DNA from: Curtobacterium citreum
GTDB lineage: Bacteria; Actinomycetota; Actinomycetes; Actinomycetales; Microbacteriaceae
Direction: 5' to 3'
DNA length: 64,000 bases
NCBI RefSeq assembly: GCF_006715175.1
Contig: NZ_VFMQ01000001.1
Location: 1,116,001-1,180,000 of the forward strand
Shown: one piece after another, positions 37,843 to 47,527 of the stretch
How the letters are laid out: every line of letters begins with the position of its first letter
How positions within the stretch are numbered: the stretch's first letter is position 1
Program-made: the position numbers and the translations under genes
The notes under the pieces: generated by a model
Seen by the model: only the letters and a program-made list of their open reading frames with translations
Told to the model about the DNA's origin: nothing
Database searches by the model: none

Positions 37843-37848
37843 TAGACT
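37843..37848 (+). promoter_or_regulatory. -10 hexamer TAGACT of the gatCAB operon
   Basis: TAGACT lies 34 nt upstream of gatC, giving a short leader with a CGGAGC ribosome binding site. The upstream repeat array ends about 90 bp before it. Confidence 0.5.
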
Positions 37849-37882
37849 GGTGCGCATCCCACGAACCGATCGACGGAGCACC

Positions 37883-38182
37883 ATGCCTGACATCACGAGC
37901 GAGCAGGTCGCGCACCTGGCGAACCTCGCCCGCATCGCACTCACGCCCGACGAGATCGAGAAGCTGACCGGGGAGCTGTCGCACATCGTCGAGAGCGTCG
38001 CCAAGGTCGCCGAGGTCGCGACCGACGACGTCCCCGCGACGAGCCACCCCGTGCCGCTCGGCAACGTCACCCGACCCGACGTGGTGGGGCAGACGCTGAC
38101 CCAGGAGCAGGCGCTGTCCGGTGCCCCCGACTCCGACGGCGAACGGTTCCGGGTGACGGCGATCCTCGGCGAAGAACAGTAG
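37883..38182 (+). CDS. gatC: Asp-tRNA(Asn)/Glu-tRNA(Gln) amidotransferase subunit C
   Basis: A 99-residue small subunit of the GatCAB transamidase, which makes Gln-tRNA(Gln) (and Asn-tRNA) by amidation of mischarged tRNA. The [21 protein letters not shown] helix opening is diagnostic. It wraps round GatA as a belt. gatA follows 10 bp downstream. Start ATG with CGGAGC upstream. Confidence 0.95.
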   Translation: MPDITSEQVAHLANLARIALTPDEIEKLTGELSHIVESVAKVAEVATDDVPATSHPVPLGNVTRPDVVGQTLTQEQALSGAPDSDGERFRVTAILGEEQ

Positions 38183-38192
38183 GCGACAGAAG

Positions 38193-39740
38193 ATGACCGA
38201 CGACATCACCAAGCTCAGCGCCGCGGCGCTCGCCGACGCCCTCGTGGCGCGCGACGTCTCGAGCGTCGAGGCCACCCAGGCCCACCTCGACCGCATCGCG
38301 GCCGTCGACGGGGACGTCCACGCGTTCCTGCACGTCAACGAGAACGCCCTCGCCGTCGCGAAGTCGATCGACTCGCGCCGAGCGGCCGGGGACGACCTCG
38401 GTGCCCTCGCGGGCGTGCCGATCGCGATCAAGGACGTCCTGTGCACGCAGGACATGCCGACGACCTCGGGTTCGAAGATCCTCGAGGGCTGGCGGCCGCC
38501 CTACGACGCCACCCCGGTCGCCAAGCTCCGCGCCGCCGGCCTCGTGCCGCTCGGCAAGACGAACATGGACGAGTTCGCGATGGGCTCGACCACCGAGTTC
38601 TCGGCCTACGGTCCGACACACAACCCGTGGGACCTCGACCGGATCCCCGGCGGGTCCGGCGGTGGTTCGGCCGCCGCGGTCGCCGCGCACGAGGCACCGT
38701 TCGCCCTGGGCTCCGACACCGGCGGGTCGATCCGTCAGCCGGGCGCCGTCACGGGCACGGTTGGCGTGAAGCCGACGTACGGCGGGGTCAGCCGCTACGG
38801 CGCGATCGCGCTGGCGTCGAGCCTCGACCAGATCGGCCCGGTGTCGCGGACGGTCCTCGACGCCGCGCTCCTGCACGACGTCATCGGCGGACACGACCCG
38901 AAGGACTCCACGTCCATCCCGGACGCCTGGCCGTCGATGGCCGCCGCCGCGCGCGAGGGCCTGCAGGCGGACACGCTCCGCGGGCTCAAGGTCGGCGTCG
39001 TGAAGGAGCTCGCCGGTGGCGAGGGCTTCCAGGCCGGCGTCACCCAGCGCTTCCAGGAGACCGTGGCGATCCTCGAGACCGCCGGTGCCCAGGTCGTCGA
39101 GGTCGACGCCCCGAGCTTCGCGTACGCGATCAGCGCCTACTACCTGATCCTGCCGGCCGAGGCGTCGTCGAACCTCGCGAAGTTCGACTCCGTGCGCTTC
39201 GGCCTGCGCGTCACGCCCGAGAACGGCGCGACCGTCGAGGACGTCATGGCCGCCACGCGCGAGGCCGGCTTCGGCCCGGAGGTCAAGCGCCGCATCATCC
39301 TCGGCACGTACGCCCTGAGCGCGGGCTACTACGACGCGTACTACGGCTCCGCGCAGAAGGTCCGCACCCTGGTGCAGCGCGACTTCGCGGCCGCGTTCGA
39401 GCAGGTCGACCTGCTCATCAGCCCGTCGGCCCCGACGACCGCCTTCCCCCTGGGGGAGCGGCTCGACGACCCGCTGTCGATGTACCTCAACGACCTCACG
39501 ACGATCCCGGCGAACCTCGCCGGCGTGCCCGGCATGAGCATCCCGAACGGCCTCGCGCCCGAGGACTCGCTGCCGACCGGCGTGCAGCTGATGGCCCCGC
39601 AGCGCGAGGACGCCCGCCTGTACCGCTACGGCGCCGCCCTCGAGCGCCTGCTCGAGCAGCAGTGGGGCCACCCGCTCATCGACAGCATCCCGGACCTCGA
39701 CCCGTACCAGCAGTCCGCTGCGCAGGAAGGTGTGATCTGA
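38193..39740 (+). CDS. gatA: Asp-tRNA(Asn)/Glu-tRNA(Gln) amidotransferase subunit A
   Basis: A 515-residue glutaminase subunit of the amidase-signature family. The Ser-cisSer-Lys triad is visible as Lys80 (IAIKDVL), Ser155 in [13 protein letters not shown] and Ser179 in [12 protein letters not shown]. It releases ammonia from Gln for the GatB active site. The gatB ATG overlaps the gatA TGA (TGATG). Length and motifs are canonical. Confidence 0.97.
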   Translation: MTDDITKLSAAALADALVARDVSSVEATQAHLDRIAAVDGDVHAFLHVNENALAVAKSIDSRRAAGDDLGALAGVPIAIKDVLCTQDMPTTSGSKILEGWRPPYDATPVAKLRAAGLVPLGKTNMDEFAMGSTTEFSAYGPTHNPWDLDRIPGGSGGGSAAAVAAHEAPFALGSDTGGSIRQPGAVTGTVGVKPTYGGVSRYGAIALASSLDQIGPVSRTVLDAALLHDVIGGHDPKDSTSIPDAWPSMAAAAREGLQADTLRGLKVGVVKELAGGEGFQAGVTQRFQETVAILETAGAQVVEVDAPSFAYAISAYYLILPAEASSNLAKFDSVRFGLRVTPENGATVEDVMAATREAGFGPEVKRRIILGTYALSAGYYDAYYGSAQKVRTLVQRDFAAAFEQVDLLISPSAPTTAFPLGERLDDPLSMYLNDLTTIPANLAGVPGMSIPNGLAPEDSLPTGVQLMAPQREDARLYRYGAALERLLEQQWGHPLIDSIPDLDPYQQSAAQEGVI

Positions 39741-41245
39741 TGGCGCAGAAGGAAGCGCTGATGGACTTCGACGAGGCGCTCGAGCGCTTCGAGCCGGTGC
39801 TCGGCTTCGAGGTCCACGTCGAGCTCGCGACGAAGACGAAGATGTTCTCGGACGCCCCGAACTTCTTCGGTGGCGAGCCGAACACGAACGTGACGCCGGT
39901 CGACCTCGGGCTCCCGGGGTCGCTGCCGGTCGTGAACGAGCAGGCCGTGCGCTACTCGATCCAGCTCGGGCTTGCGCTCGGCTGCTCGATCGCCGAGTCC
40001 TCGCGGTTCGCCCGGAAGAACTACTACTACCCGGACAACCCGAAGAACTACCAGATCTCGCAGTACGACGAGCCGATCGCGTTCGAGGGCGAGGTCGAGG
40101 TCGAACTGGCCGACGGCACGATCTTCACCGTACCGATCGAGCGCGCCCACATGGAGGAGGACGCCGGCAAGCTGACGCACGTCGGCGGTGCCACTGGTCG
40201 CATCCAGGGCGCCGAGTACTCGCTCGTCGACTACAACCGCGCCGGTGTCCCGCTCGTCGAGATCGTCACGAAGCCGATCTTCGGCGCGAAGGACCGTGCC
40301 CCCGAGCTCGGTGCCGCCTACGTGCAGGTCATCCGGGACCTCGTCCGTGCGCTCGGCGTCTCCGAGGCCCGCATGGAGCGCGGCAACCTGCGCTGCGACG
40401 CGAACATCTCGCTGCGCCCGTGGGGCCAGGAGAAGCTCGGCACGCGCACCGAGACGAAGAACGTCAACTCGTTCCGCGCCGTCGAGCGCGCGATCCGCTA
40501 CGAGATCCAGCGGCAGGCCGCGATCCTCGCCGCCGGCGGCACGATCACACAGGAGACCCGGCACTGGCACGAGGACACCGGCCGCACCTCGGCCGGCCGA
40601 CCGAAGTCCGACGCCGACGACTACCGCTACTTCCCGGAGCCAGACCTCCTGCCGGTCGTGCCGGACCCCGCCGTCATCGAGGAACTCCGCGCGTCCCTGC
40701 CGGAGGCCCCGGTCGCCCGTCGCCGTCGCCTCAAGGGGGAATGGGTCTTCAGCGACCTCGAGTTCCAGGACGTCGTGAACGGCGGCCTGCTGGACGAGGT
40801 CGAGGCCACCGTCGCCGCGGGTGCGTCGCCGCAGGCCGCCCGCAAGTGGTGGACGGGCGAGATCAGCCGCGTCGCGAACACGCAGGAGACCGCCGCGGGT
40901 GACCTCGTGTCGCCGCAGCACGTCGCCGAGACCATCGCGCTCGTCGAGTCCGGGGACCTGACCGACCGCCTGGCACGCCAGGTGCTCGAGGGCGTCATCG
41001 CCGGCGAGGGCTCGCCCGCCCAGGTGGTCGAGTCGCGTGGGCTCAAGGTCGTCTCCGACGACTCCGCCCTGACCGCCGCCGTCGACGAGGCCCTCGCGGC
41101 CCAGCCGGACGTGCTCGCCAAGATCCAGGACGGCAAGGTCCAGGCCGCGGGCGCGATCATCGGCGCGGTCATGAAGGCCATGAAGGGCCAGGCCGACGCG
41201 GCCCGGGTCCGCGAGCTGGTCCTGGAGCGCGCGCAGCAGTCGTAG
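39740..41245 (+). CDS. gatB: Asp-tRNA(Asn)/Glu-tRNA(Gln) amidotransferase subunit B
   Basis: A 501-residue subunit that phosphorylates and amidates the mischarged tRNA. The catalytic cradle carries [39 protein letters not shown] and [14 protein letters not shown]. The C-terminal YqeY-like tail domain (about 400-500) grips the tRNA. It is the last gene of the operon, and a 50-bp near-perfect palindromic terminator follows at 41256-41305. Confidence 0.97.
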   Translation: MAQKEALMDFDEALERFEPVLGFEVHVELATKTKMFSDAPNFFGGEPNTNVTPVDLGLPGSLPVVNEQAVRYSIQLGLALGCSIAESSRFARKNYYYPDNPKNYQISQYDEPIAFEGEVEVELADGTIFTVPIERAHMEEDAGKLTHVGGATGRIQGAEYSLVDYNRAGVPLVEIVTKPIFGAKDRAPELGAAYVQVIRDLVRALGVSEARMERGNLRCDANISLRPWGQEKLGTRTETKNVNSFRAVERAIRYEIQRQAAILAAGGTITQETRHWHEDTGRTSAGRPKSDADDYRYFPEPDLLPVVPDPAVIEELRASLPEAPVARRRRLKGEWVFSDLEFQDVVNGGLLDEVEATVAAGASPQAARKWWTGEISRVANTQETAAGDLVSPQHVAETIALVESGDLTDRLARQVLEGVIAGEGSPAQVVESRGLKVVSDDSALTAAVDEALAAQPDVLAKIQDGKVQAAGAIIGAVMKAMKGQADAARVRELVLERAQQS

Positions 41246-41255
41246 CGCGACCAGC

Positions 41256-41305
41256 AGACGGACTGGAGGCACGTGGCGGGTCCGCCACGTGCCTCCAGTC
41301 CGTCT
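41256..41305. terminator. Terminator with 24-bp stem of the GGAGGCACG family
   Basis: Arms 41256-41279 and 41282-41305 are exact inverse complements around a 2-nt centre, with GGAGGCACG in each arm. It begins 11 bp after gatB. Confidence 0.85.
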
Positions 41306-41372
41306 CGCGGCCCGTCTGCGGTGCGGTCACCGATCCTGGGGACGCGTCAGCGACCCGGTGACAGGATGGGTC

Positions 41373-42458
41373 GTGACCGCAACGATCCGCGCCGTCGGGA
41401 CCGCCGTCCCCACCACCACCCTCGACCAGGCGGCGGTGCGGGACCTGTTCGCCGGCCAGCCCGACCTCGGCAGGCTCGGCCGCCGACTCGTGCCGGCCGC
41501 CTTCGACGGGTCCGACGTCGCACACCGGCACACGGTCCTCGAGGAACTCGACAGCGCGCGGCCCGGCGGCACCTTCCGGCAGGACGACGGCGCACTCGTC
41601 TCGCCGTCCACGGGCACGCGGAACGACCGCTACCGGGACCTCGCCCCGGCCCTGTTCGTCGCCGCAGCCCGGGACGCCGTCGAGCGCGCGGGGATCGAGC
41701 CCGCACGGGTGACGCACCTCGTCACGGTGTCCTGCACGGGGTTCACCCAGCCCGGGCCGGACATCGACGTCGTCGCGCAGCTCGGACTGCCCGCCGGGGT
41801 CTTCCGGCACCACATCGGCTTCATGGGGTGCTGCGCGGCCTTCCCGGCGCTCCGCATCGCCGCCGCGTTCACCGAGGCCGACCCGGACGCGGTCGTGCTC
41901 GTCGTCTGCGCGGAGCTCTGCACGCTGCACGTCCGCGCCTCGGACGACCCAGACCAGATCGTCGCGAACAGCGTGTTCGGGGACGGGGCCGCCGCGGTCG
42001 TCGTGACGCAGGGCGGGCCCGGGCTCCGGATCGAGCGCTTCGCCACCGCCACGGTCCCCGAGGGGGCCTCCGAGATGGCGTGGAACATCGGCGACGAGGG
42101 CTTCGAGATGATCCTGTCGACGGCCGTGCCGAAGCTCGTCGGCGTGCACGTGCCTGCCGCGGTGCAGGGGCTGCTCGGCGAGGGCGAGACCCCGTCGGAC
42201 GTGCCGGTGTGGGCCGTGCACCCCGGTGGCCGGGCGATCGTCGACCGCGCGCAGGAGTCGCTCGGGCTGCCGGACGCGGCGGTCGCGTCGAGCCGGAACG
42301 TGCTCCGCGACCACGGCAACATGTCGAGCGCGACGGTGCTGTTCGTGCTCCGCGACGCCCTCGAGCAGGGTGTGCCGGACGGGTCGTCGCTCGTGGCGGT
42401 CGCCTTCGGCCCCGGGCTGACGGTGGAGAGCGCCCGACTGACGGCGGTCCCGGCGTGA
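41373..42458 (+). CDS. Type III polyketide synthase (chalcone/stilbene synthase-like)
   Basis: A 361-residue homodimeric thiolase-fold synthase that condenses malonyl-CoA units on an acyl starter. The Cys-His-Asn triad is visible: Cys121 in VSCTGFTQPG, His283 in WAVHPGGR and Asn316 in DHGNMSSAT. The CoA-binding and GFG-loop regions are in place (VAFGPGLTVE at the C-terminus). The product, probably a resorcinol, pyrone or related lipid-derived phenol, cannot be deduced. The start is GTG 41373, giving the natural TATIRAVGTAVP opening. The methyltransferase gene overlaps by GTGA, so the two form a compact biosynthetic pair. Confidence 0.92.
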   Translation: MTATIRAVGTAVPTTTLDQAAVRDLFAGQPDLGRLGRRLVPAAFDGSDVAHRHTVLEELDSARPGGTFRQDDGALVSPSTGTRNDRYRDLAPALFVAAARDAVERAGIEPARVTHLVTVSCTGFTQPGPDIDVVAQLGLPAGVFRHHIGFMGCCAAFPALRIAAAFTEADPDAVVLVVCAELCTLHVRASDDPDQIVANSVFGDGAAAVVVTQGGPGLRIERFATATVPEGASEMAWNIGDEGFEMILSTAVPKLVGVHVPAAVQGLLGEGETPSDVPVWAVHPGGRAIVDRAQESLGLPDAAVASSRNVLRDHGNMSSATVLFVLRDALEQGVPDGSSLVAVAFGPGLTVESARLTAVPA

Positions 42459-43177
42459 GCGGACGTGCCGGAGTGGAGCCGCGCCTCCAGGCCGTGGACC
42501 TGAGCGCCCGGGCGACGGACCTGCGCGAACTGATGGACGACCCGGACTGCGACCCGCGCGCCTTGGAACGGACCTTCCGGCGGTTCGCCGTCGTGAACGC
42601 CCTGGTCAGCGGGTGGCGCGCGGCGTGGCGGACGCACGTCGTGCCGGCGCTGCCCGCCTCGGGACGCGCGCGGATCCTGGACCTGGGGTGCGGCGGGGGC
42701 GACCTGGCCCGGGCGCTCGTGCGCTGGGCGGGGAGCGACGGGTTCGCGGTCGAGGTCGTCGGGATCGACCCCGACGAGCGGGCGATCGCGTCGGCGCGCC
42801 GCTCCACCCCGCGGGGCGTGACGTTCCGACAGGCGTCGAGCGGCGAGCTCGTGGCCGCGGGGGAGCGCTTCGACGTCGTGGTGTCGAACCACGTGCTGCA
42901 CCACCTGGACGACCCGGCGCGAGCGGCGTTCCTGGCGGACTCGGAGCAGCTCGCGACGAGTCGGGTGCTGCACTCGGACATCCGGCGGTCGCGGCAGGCC
43001 TACCGGGCGTACGCGGTGGCGTCGCCGCTCGTGGCGGCCGGGACGTTCGTGCGGGTGGACGGACTGCGGTCCATCCGGCGGTCGTTCACCGTGCCCGAGC
43101 TGCAGGACGTGCTGCCGGCGGGGTGGCGGGCGGAGCGGGCGGCGCCGCACCGGGTGCTCGCGGTGCGGGACGCCTGA
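42455..43177 (+). CDS. Class I SAM-dependent methyltransferase
   Basis: A 240-residue methyltransferase. SAM-binding motif I is RILDLGCGGGDLAR, followed by the acidic VVGIDPDE and VVVSNHVLHHLDD (motif IV region). It starts inside the polyketide synthase stop, so it probably O- or C-methylates the polyketide product. No FAD monooxygenase, often third in such clusters, is present. The first codons hold a half-copy of the GGAGGCACG-type terminator sequence (CGCGCCTCCAGGCCGT, 42479-42495). Confidence 0.87.
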   Translation: MSGRAGVEPRLQAVDLSARATDLRELMDDPDCDPRALERTFRRFAVVNALVSGWRAAWRTHVVPALPASGRARILDLGCGGGDLARALVRWAGSDGFAVEVVGIDPDERAIASARRSTPRGVTFRQASSGELVAAGERFDVVVSNHVLHHLDDPARAAFLADSEQLATSRVLHSDIRRSRQAYRAYAVASPLVAAGTFVRVDGLRSIRRSFTVPELQDVLPAGWRAERAAPHRVLAVRDA

Positions 43178-43226
43178 GGGGAGCCCCGCGCGCGCCGGGT
43201 GCGCCGCGCGCGCCGCCAGCCGCGCG

Positions 43227-44279
43227 CTACGGGCGCAGCAGCACCTTGATCGCCCGCCGCTCGTCCATCGCCGCGTACGCCTCGGCCGCCTGCTCGAGGG
43301 GCAGCTCGAGGTCGAACACCTTGCCCGGCTCGATCGCCCGCGACAGCACGTCGGGCAGCAGGTCGGGGATGTACGCGCGCGCCGGGGCCATGCCGCCGCC
43401 GACGGTGATGTTCTTCGCGAACAGGAACGGCATCGGCAGCTCGGGGTCGCCCGCCGGGACGCCCACGTAGCCCACCGCACCACCGGGACGGACGACCCGG
43501 AGCGCCTGGTCCATGCTCTCCGCGGTGCCCACGGCCTCGAGGGCGCAGTCCGCGAGGTCCCCGCCGAGCAGCTCCCGCACCGCCGCGACGCCCTCGTCGC
43601 CGCGGGTCTCGACGACATCCGTCGCGCCGAACTCCCGCGCGAGGGCCTGACGGTCGGCGTGCCGGCTCATCGCGATGATCCGCTCGGCACCCAGGCGCGC
43701 GGCCGCGAGCACGGCGGACAGCCCGACCGCGCCGTCGCCGACGACCACGACGGTCTTGCCCGGCCCGACCCCGGCGGAGACGGCCGCGTGGTGCCCGGTC
43801 GAGAAGACGTCCGACAGCGTCAGCAGCGAGGGCACGAGGTCGTCGTCCACGGGACCCGGCACGACGACGAGCGTCGCGGCGGCGTCCGGCACGCGGACGT
43901 ACTCGGCCTGCGCGCCGCCCAGCGGGTGACCGTACGCGTCCGGCGTCACGCCGAAGGTCGAGCCGTGGTCGCAGCCGCTCGTCATGCCGTGTGCACAAGC
44001 CTGGCAGGTGCCGTCGTTCGTGGTGAACGGTGCGATCACGAAGTCGCCGACGGACAGGCCGGTGACCGCGTCGCCGACGGACTCGACGACACCGACGAAC
44101 TCGTGCCCGATCGCACGGGGCTCCGTCGTGTCGCGGACACCACGGTACGGCCAGAGGTCCGACCCGCACACACAGGCGGCGGTGACCTTGACGACGGCGT
44201 CGGTGGGGTCGATGACGGTGGGGGCGTCACGCTCCTCGACGCGGATGTCGCGGGGGGCGTGGATGACGGTTGCGCGCAC
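43227..44279 (-). CDS. Zinc-dependent alcohol dehydrogenase family protein
   Basis: A 350-residue MDR dehydrogenase/reductase. The catalytic zinc ligands are Cys38 (CGSDLW), His59 and Glu60 (GHEFVGVV). The structural-zinc loop is reduced to CQACAHGMTSGC. The NAD(P)-binding motif is VVVVGDGAVGL. The long insertion in the catalytic domain, and the acidic-then-neutral SRHADRQALA after the cofactor loop, point to NADPH. The substrate is unknown; family members act on alcohols, polyols or quinones. ATG 44279. It is convergent with the methyltransferase gene and divergent from the DUF3097 gene. Confidence 0.88.
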   Translation of the reverse strand: MRATVIHAPRDIRVEERDAPTVIDPTDAVVKVTAACVCGSDLWPYRGVRDTTEPRAIGHEFVGVVESVGDAVTGLSVGDFVIAPFTTNDGTCQACAHGMTSGCDHGSTFGVTPDAYGHPLGGAQAEYVRVPDAAATLVVVPGPVDDDLVPSLLTLSDVFSTGHHAAVSAGVGPGKTVVVVGDGAVGLSAVLAAARLGAERIIAMSRHADRQALAREFGATDVVETRGDEGVAAVRELLGGDLADCALEAVGTAESMDQALRVVRPGGAVGYVGVPAGDPELPMPFLFAKNITVGGGMAPARAYIPDLLPDVLSRAIEPGKVFDLELPLEQAAEAYAAMDERRAIKVLLRP

Positions 44280-44361
44280 GATGGGCCTTCCGATCGGTGG
44301 TGGTCACGGCGCGTGCCGAGACGCGCCAGGGTGCCGGCGCCGTTGCGGGACCCGTCGACAC

Positions 44362-44367
44362 TACGCT
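44362..44367 (+). promoter_or_regulatory. -10 hexamer TACGCT for leaderless DUF3097 gene
   Basis: TACGCT ends 6 nt before GTG 44374. Confidence 0.55.
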
Positions 44368-44373
44368 TCCCGG

Positions 44374-45318
44374 GTGGACGACGACCGGTACGGCAGTGAC
44401 GTGCTCTCGGGCGACTGGCGCTCGCAGGGCGTCAAGAAGGTGCGGCAGGTGCCGCTCGAGCGCGACATGGTGCTCGAGGACCCGGACTCCGGCTGGGCGG
44501 GCGCCGTCGTGGGCCTCGAGGCGGGCAACGTCTCCTTGGAGGACTGGAAGGGGCGCACCCGCGCCTTCCCCTTCACCGGGCAGTTCCTGCTCGAGGGCGA
44601 ACTCGTCACGCTCGGCCGCCCGCAGGCCCCGGTCGGCCGCTCCGGGGGTGCGCGTCCGGCCGCCGGTCCGACAGGTGGTGCGGCTGTCCCGGCCGGGAGG
44701 ATCGGGGCAGCGCCCGCCGTCCGGCACGCGTCCGACGGTGGTCGCCTCCGCACCGCGTCCGGGTCGTTCGCGGTCGAGCAGCAGCGCGCGCGGGTGGCGC
44801 TCCCGTCGCGGATCATGGTCGAGGGCAGGCACGACGCCGAGCTCGTCGAGAAGGTCTGGGGCGCCGACCTCCGCGTCGAGGGCGTCGTGGTCGAGTACCT
44901 GGAGGGCGTCGACAACCTCGCCGAGGTGCTCGACGAGTTCCGGCCCTCGCGCGACCGTCGTGTCGGCGTGCTCGTCGACCACCTCGTCCCCGGGTCGAAG
45001 GAGTCCCGTTTCGCCGACGCCGTGATGCGCGGGAAGTGGGGCGCGCACGTCCTGGTCGTCGGGCACCCGTTCGTGGACGTCTGGCAGTCGGTGAAGCCGT
45101 CGCGGCTCGGGCTGACCGAGTGGCCGACGATCCCGCGCTCGATCGAGTGGAAGAAGGGGATCCTGCAGCACCTCGGCTGGCCTGCGGACGAGCAGGCCGA
45201 CGTCGCCCGTGCCTGGCAGCGGATCCTCGGGCAGGTGCGGACCTTCGCCGACCTGGAGCCGCAGTTGCTCGGACGCGTCGAGGAGCTCATCGACTTCGTC
45301 ACCGAGCCGAAGGCCTGA
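44374..45318 (+). CDS. DUF3097 family protein
   Basis: A 314-residue soluble actinobacterial protein of unknown function. The N-terminal domain (about 1-90) is beta-rich. A Gly/Ala/Pro-rich linker (about 90-130) leads to a C-terminal domain with RIMVEGRHDAELVEKVWG, VEYLEGVDNL and RVGVLVDHLVPGSKE. The EGxxD pair followed later by DxLVPGxKE resembles a TOPRIM-type acid arrangement, so a nucleic-acid-related enzyme is possible. The start is fixed by the TACGCT box 6 nt upstream of GTG 44374. The family is good; function is open. Confidence 0.8.
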   Translation: MDDDRYGSDVLSGDWRSQGVKKVRQVPLERDMVLEDPDSGWAGAVVGLEAGNVSLEDWKGRTRAFPFTGQFLLEGELVTLGRPQAPVGRSGGARPAAGPTGGAAVPAGRIGAAPAVRHASDGGRLRTASGSFAVEQQRARVALPSRIMVEGRHDAELVEKVWGADLRVEGVVVEYLEGVDNLAEVLDEFRPSRDRRVGVLVDHLVPGSKESRFADAVMRGKWGAHVLVVGHPFVDVWQSVKPSRLGLTEWPTIPRSIEWKKGILQHLGWPADEQADVARAWQRILGQVRTFADLEPQLLGRVEELIDFVTEPKA

Positions 45319-45501
45319 CCCACCCGGCCACCCGCGCGCTCCCGATGCGGGGCGGGCGCACCACGTGCCTCCCGGCGGTTGCGGCCTGTCCGCCTGCCCG
45401 CCTCGCCCACGCGATCGGGCGGGATCCGAGGGTCGCGTCCGGCTGAGCCATCCGTTTCCGCCCAATCGCCGGGGGGGCGCTCCCGCGTCGGACGCGCGTG
45501 C

Positions 45502-45762
45502 GCGAGCGGGCGGAATCCGCGGCCCGCGCCCGGACAGGTGGTCCGTTTCCGCCCGCTCGCCGGGTCGGGCGCTGTCGGGCCGGTCCGCGCGTGCGCGAGG
45601 GGGCGGATTCCGCGGCGGGCGTCCACAAGCGTGGTCCGTTCCCGCCCGCTCGCCAAGGCGGGTGCCGGGCCGGGGGCGGGTGCTGCCGGGCCGGGGCGGG
45701 TGCGCGAGCGGGCGGAATCGGCGGCCGGGACGCGGACGTGTGGTCCGTTTCCGCCCGCTCGC
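45502..45762. repeat. Cluster of three 59-nt palindromic repeat elements
   Basis: Elements at 45502-45560, 45595-45653 and 45704-45762, each exactly 59 nt, with GCGAGCGGGCGGAA and TTTCCGCCCGCTCGC ends. Here the middle contains CGCGG...AGGTGGTCCG. A lone right arm (GTTTCCGCCCAATCGCC) lies near 45454. The spacers differ in length (34 and 50 nt), unlike the regular arrays at 24 and 37 kb. It lies in the gap between the DUF3097 gene and the next gene; nothing else coding is visible in 45319-45795. Confidence 0.9.
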
Positions 45763-45795
45763 GCGCGGTCCCGGGGTGAACGGCGTGTCGCGGCC

Positions 45796-45801
45796 TACTG
45801 T
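45796..45801 (+). promoter_or_regulatory. -10 hexamer TACTGT for leaderless hypothetical gene
   Basis: TACTGT ends 6 nt before ATG 45808. The last repeat element of the upstream cluster ends 33 bp before it. Confidence 0.5.
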
Positions 45802-45807
45802 TGAGGG

Positions 45808-46458
45808 ATGGACGGCATCGACGGGCGTGTACGCGGCGCCGTCGACGTGTGGCTCCGCTGGCTGCCGCGGTGGCAGATCGGCACAGCACGGCCGAGGACC
45901 CGGATCTGCCGGAAGTGCACCGGGTCCCCGATCGCGAGTGCGGCGGGCTTCGGGCCGGACGTCCCGCACGCCGTGCAGCACGCACTGATCGGGCGGATCT
46001 CGACGATCATCGAGGACGCCGTGGACGACTACACCGCGAAGAACCTCCCGCTGCTGCAGCGCGAGCTCGAACGGGCCGCGGCACGGAAGCGGCACGCGGG
46101 GTACCAGCCGACCGAGGGACTGTCGCCCGAGTTCCAGGGACTGGACGTCGATCCGGAGCCCTCGGCGGGGGAGCCGTTCCTGTTCACCCTCGGCGAGCTG
46201 ACCGGCACGGGCGCGGCGGAGCAGGCCCCGCGCGAACCCCTGTCCGAGGAGGCGAAGGCCGCGCTCCGGCACGAGATCGCGCTGTCCGACGAGTGCGCCC
46301 GCGCGACCGGGACGGCGGTGTGCCTGGCGCTCGTGGAGCACCGGCCGCGGATCGCCGAGGCCGTCGAGCGCCTGGTGGAACCGCAGATCGCGGCGCTCGT
46401 GTCGGACATGTTCCGCGGGTTCGACGGCCCGGAGGCCACTCGCGACGGCCTGTTCTGA
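45808..46458 (+). CDS. Hypothetical protein, 216 aa
   Basis: I do not recognise the family. The protein is soluble. A basic N-terminus (RPRTRICRKCTG) holds a Cys-x2-Cys pair. A helical region (HAVQHALIGRISTIIEDAVDDYT...LLQRELERAAARKR) is followed by an acidic Pro/Gly linker (about 100-140), then a helical C-terminal half ending GFDGPEATRDGLF. The layout suggests a regulatory or assembly protein. Start from the TACTGT box. It lies between a 59-nt repeat cluster and the LacI gene (convergent with it). Coding status is supported by codon bias and a normal start. Confidence 0.65.
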   Translation: MDGIDGRVRGAVDVWLRWLPRWQIGTARPRTRICRKCTGSPIASAAGFGPDVPHAVQHALIGRISTIIEDAVDDYTAKNLPLLQRELERAAARKRHAGYQPTEGLSPEFQGLDVDPEPSAGEPFLFTLGELTGTGAAEQAPREPLSEEAKAALRHEIALSDECARATGTAVCLALVEHRPRIAEAVERLVEPQIAALVSDMFRGFDGPEATRDGLF

Positions 46459-46483
46459 GCAGGGAGCACCAGCGCGGCGATCG

Positions 46484-47527
46484 TCAGGACACCGCGCGGA
46501 GCGTCCGACCCGGGATGACGGTGCCGCGGAGCGATCGGTGCTCGACCGGACGGGACGGGTCGTCGATGCGGCCGACGACGAGGTCGATGGCCTCGCGGCC
46601 GATCCGCTCGATGGGCTGCTCGAGGGTCGTGAAGCCGATCCAGTCGTTCGCCAGCGGGAAGACCCCGTCGAAGCCGGTCACCGAGAGGTCCTCCGGCACA
46701 CGGATCCCGCGGCGGGACAGGGCGTCGCAGAGCTCGAGCATCAGTCGGTCGGTCGGGCACATCACGGCCGTTGCCCCGGACTCGCGCACGGCGTCCTGGA
46801 CGTCCGCAGCGAGGTCGGACACCGGTCGGACGAAGCTCGCGTCGAGGTCGACCGCGCGCACCCCGTGCTCCCGGAGCCGCTCGACCATCGCGCGGGTGCG
46901 GGCGTGCTGGGTCAGGGCGTCGCCGACCGGGACGGTGAGCACGACCGCGGTCCGGTGACCCGCGGCGACGACGGCGTCCGCGATCGTCGCGCCGCCGTGC
47001 GTCTCGTCGCAGTACACGCTCGACAGGGCCGGGTGCAGCTCGGGTCGACCGGCGACGACGGTCGCGATGCGGGGCGCGAACTCGGCGATCTCCGCCGCGG
47101 GCATGAGGCCGCTGCAGACCACGAGTCCGTCGACGCGCATCGACACCAGGGCGGCGAGCGCCGACTTCTCGTCCTGCACGCGTCCGACCCCGGTGGTGGT
47201 CACGACGCGGTAGCCGAGCTCGGAGGCCCGCCGCTCCATCACGGCGTGCAGCGCGGTGTAGACCATCGACGAGGCGTCACGGACGAGCATCCCGATGGTG
47301 TGCGTGCGGCCACTGACGAGCCCCCGCGCCATGGCGTTCGCGACGTACCCGAGCTCGGCCGCGGCGCGTTCGACGCGCTCGCGGGTCTCGTCGGAGAACC
47401 GACCGGTTCCGGACAGGACCCGGGACACCGCGGACTTCGAGACGCCCGCGCGGGCCGCCACGTCGAGGATCGTCGGCTGCGCGCCGCGCCCCCGGGGTCG
47501 CCGGTCGCCGTCGGCCTCGCCGCTCAC
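46484..47527 (-). CDS. LacI family transcriptional regulator
   Basis: A 347-residue repressor. The N-terminal HTH (about 19-40) reads PTILDVAARAGVSKSAVSRVLSG. A periplasmic-binding-protein-like sensor domain follows, with the PurR/CcpA-type GMLVRDAS, VVAGRPELHP, PTDRLML and SVTGFDG segments. It starts at GTG 47527, overlapping the DUF3054 stop by 4 bp. The adjacent divergent ABC operon and the 20-bp inverted repeat at 48064-48083 suggest it controls that operon (and itself). The ligand could be the imported compound or its breakdown product. Confidence 0.93.
   Translation of the reverse strand: MSGEADGDRRPRGRGAQPTILDVAARAGVSKSAVSRVLSGTGRFSDETRERVERAAAELGYVANAMARGLVSGRTHTIGMLVRDASSMVYTALHAVMERRASELGYRVVTTTGVGRVQDEKSALAALVSMRVDGLVVCSGLMPAAEIAEFAPRIATVVAGRPELHPALSSVYCDETHGGATIADAVVAAGHRTAVVLTVPVGDALTQHARTRAMVERLREHGVRAVDLDASFVRPVSDLAADVQDAVRESGATAVMCPTDRLMLELCDALSRRGIRVPEDLSVTGFDGVFPLANDWIGFTTLEQPIERIGREAIDLVVGRIDDPSRPVEHRSLRGTVIPGRTLRAVS

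Noticed and set aside
37003-37845. Long Arg/Gly-rich proteins encoded by the 37-kb repeat array
   Set aside because: Open frames exist on both strands only because of extreme GC content and near-codon-length periods; there are no starts with ribosome binding sites and no recognisable fold.
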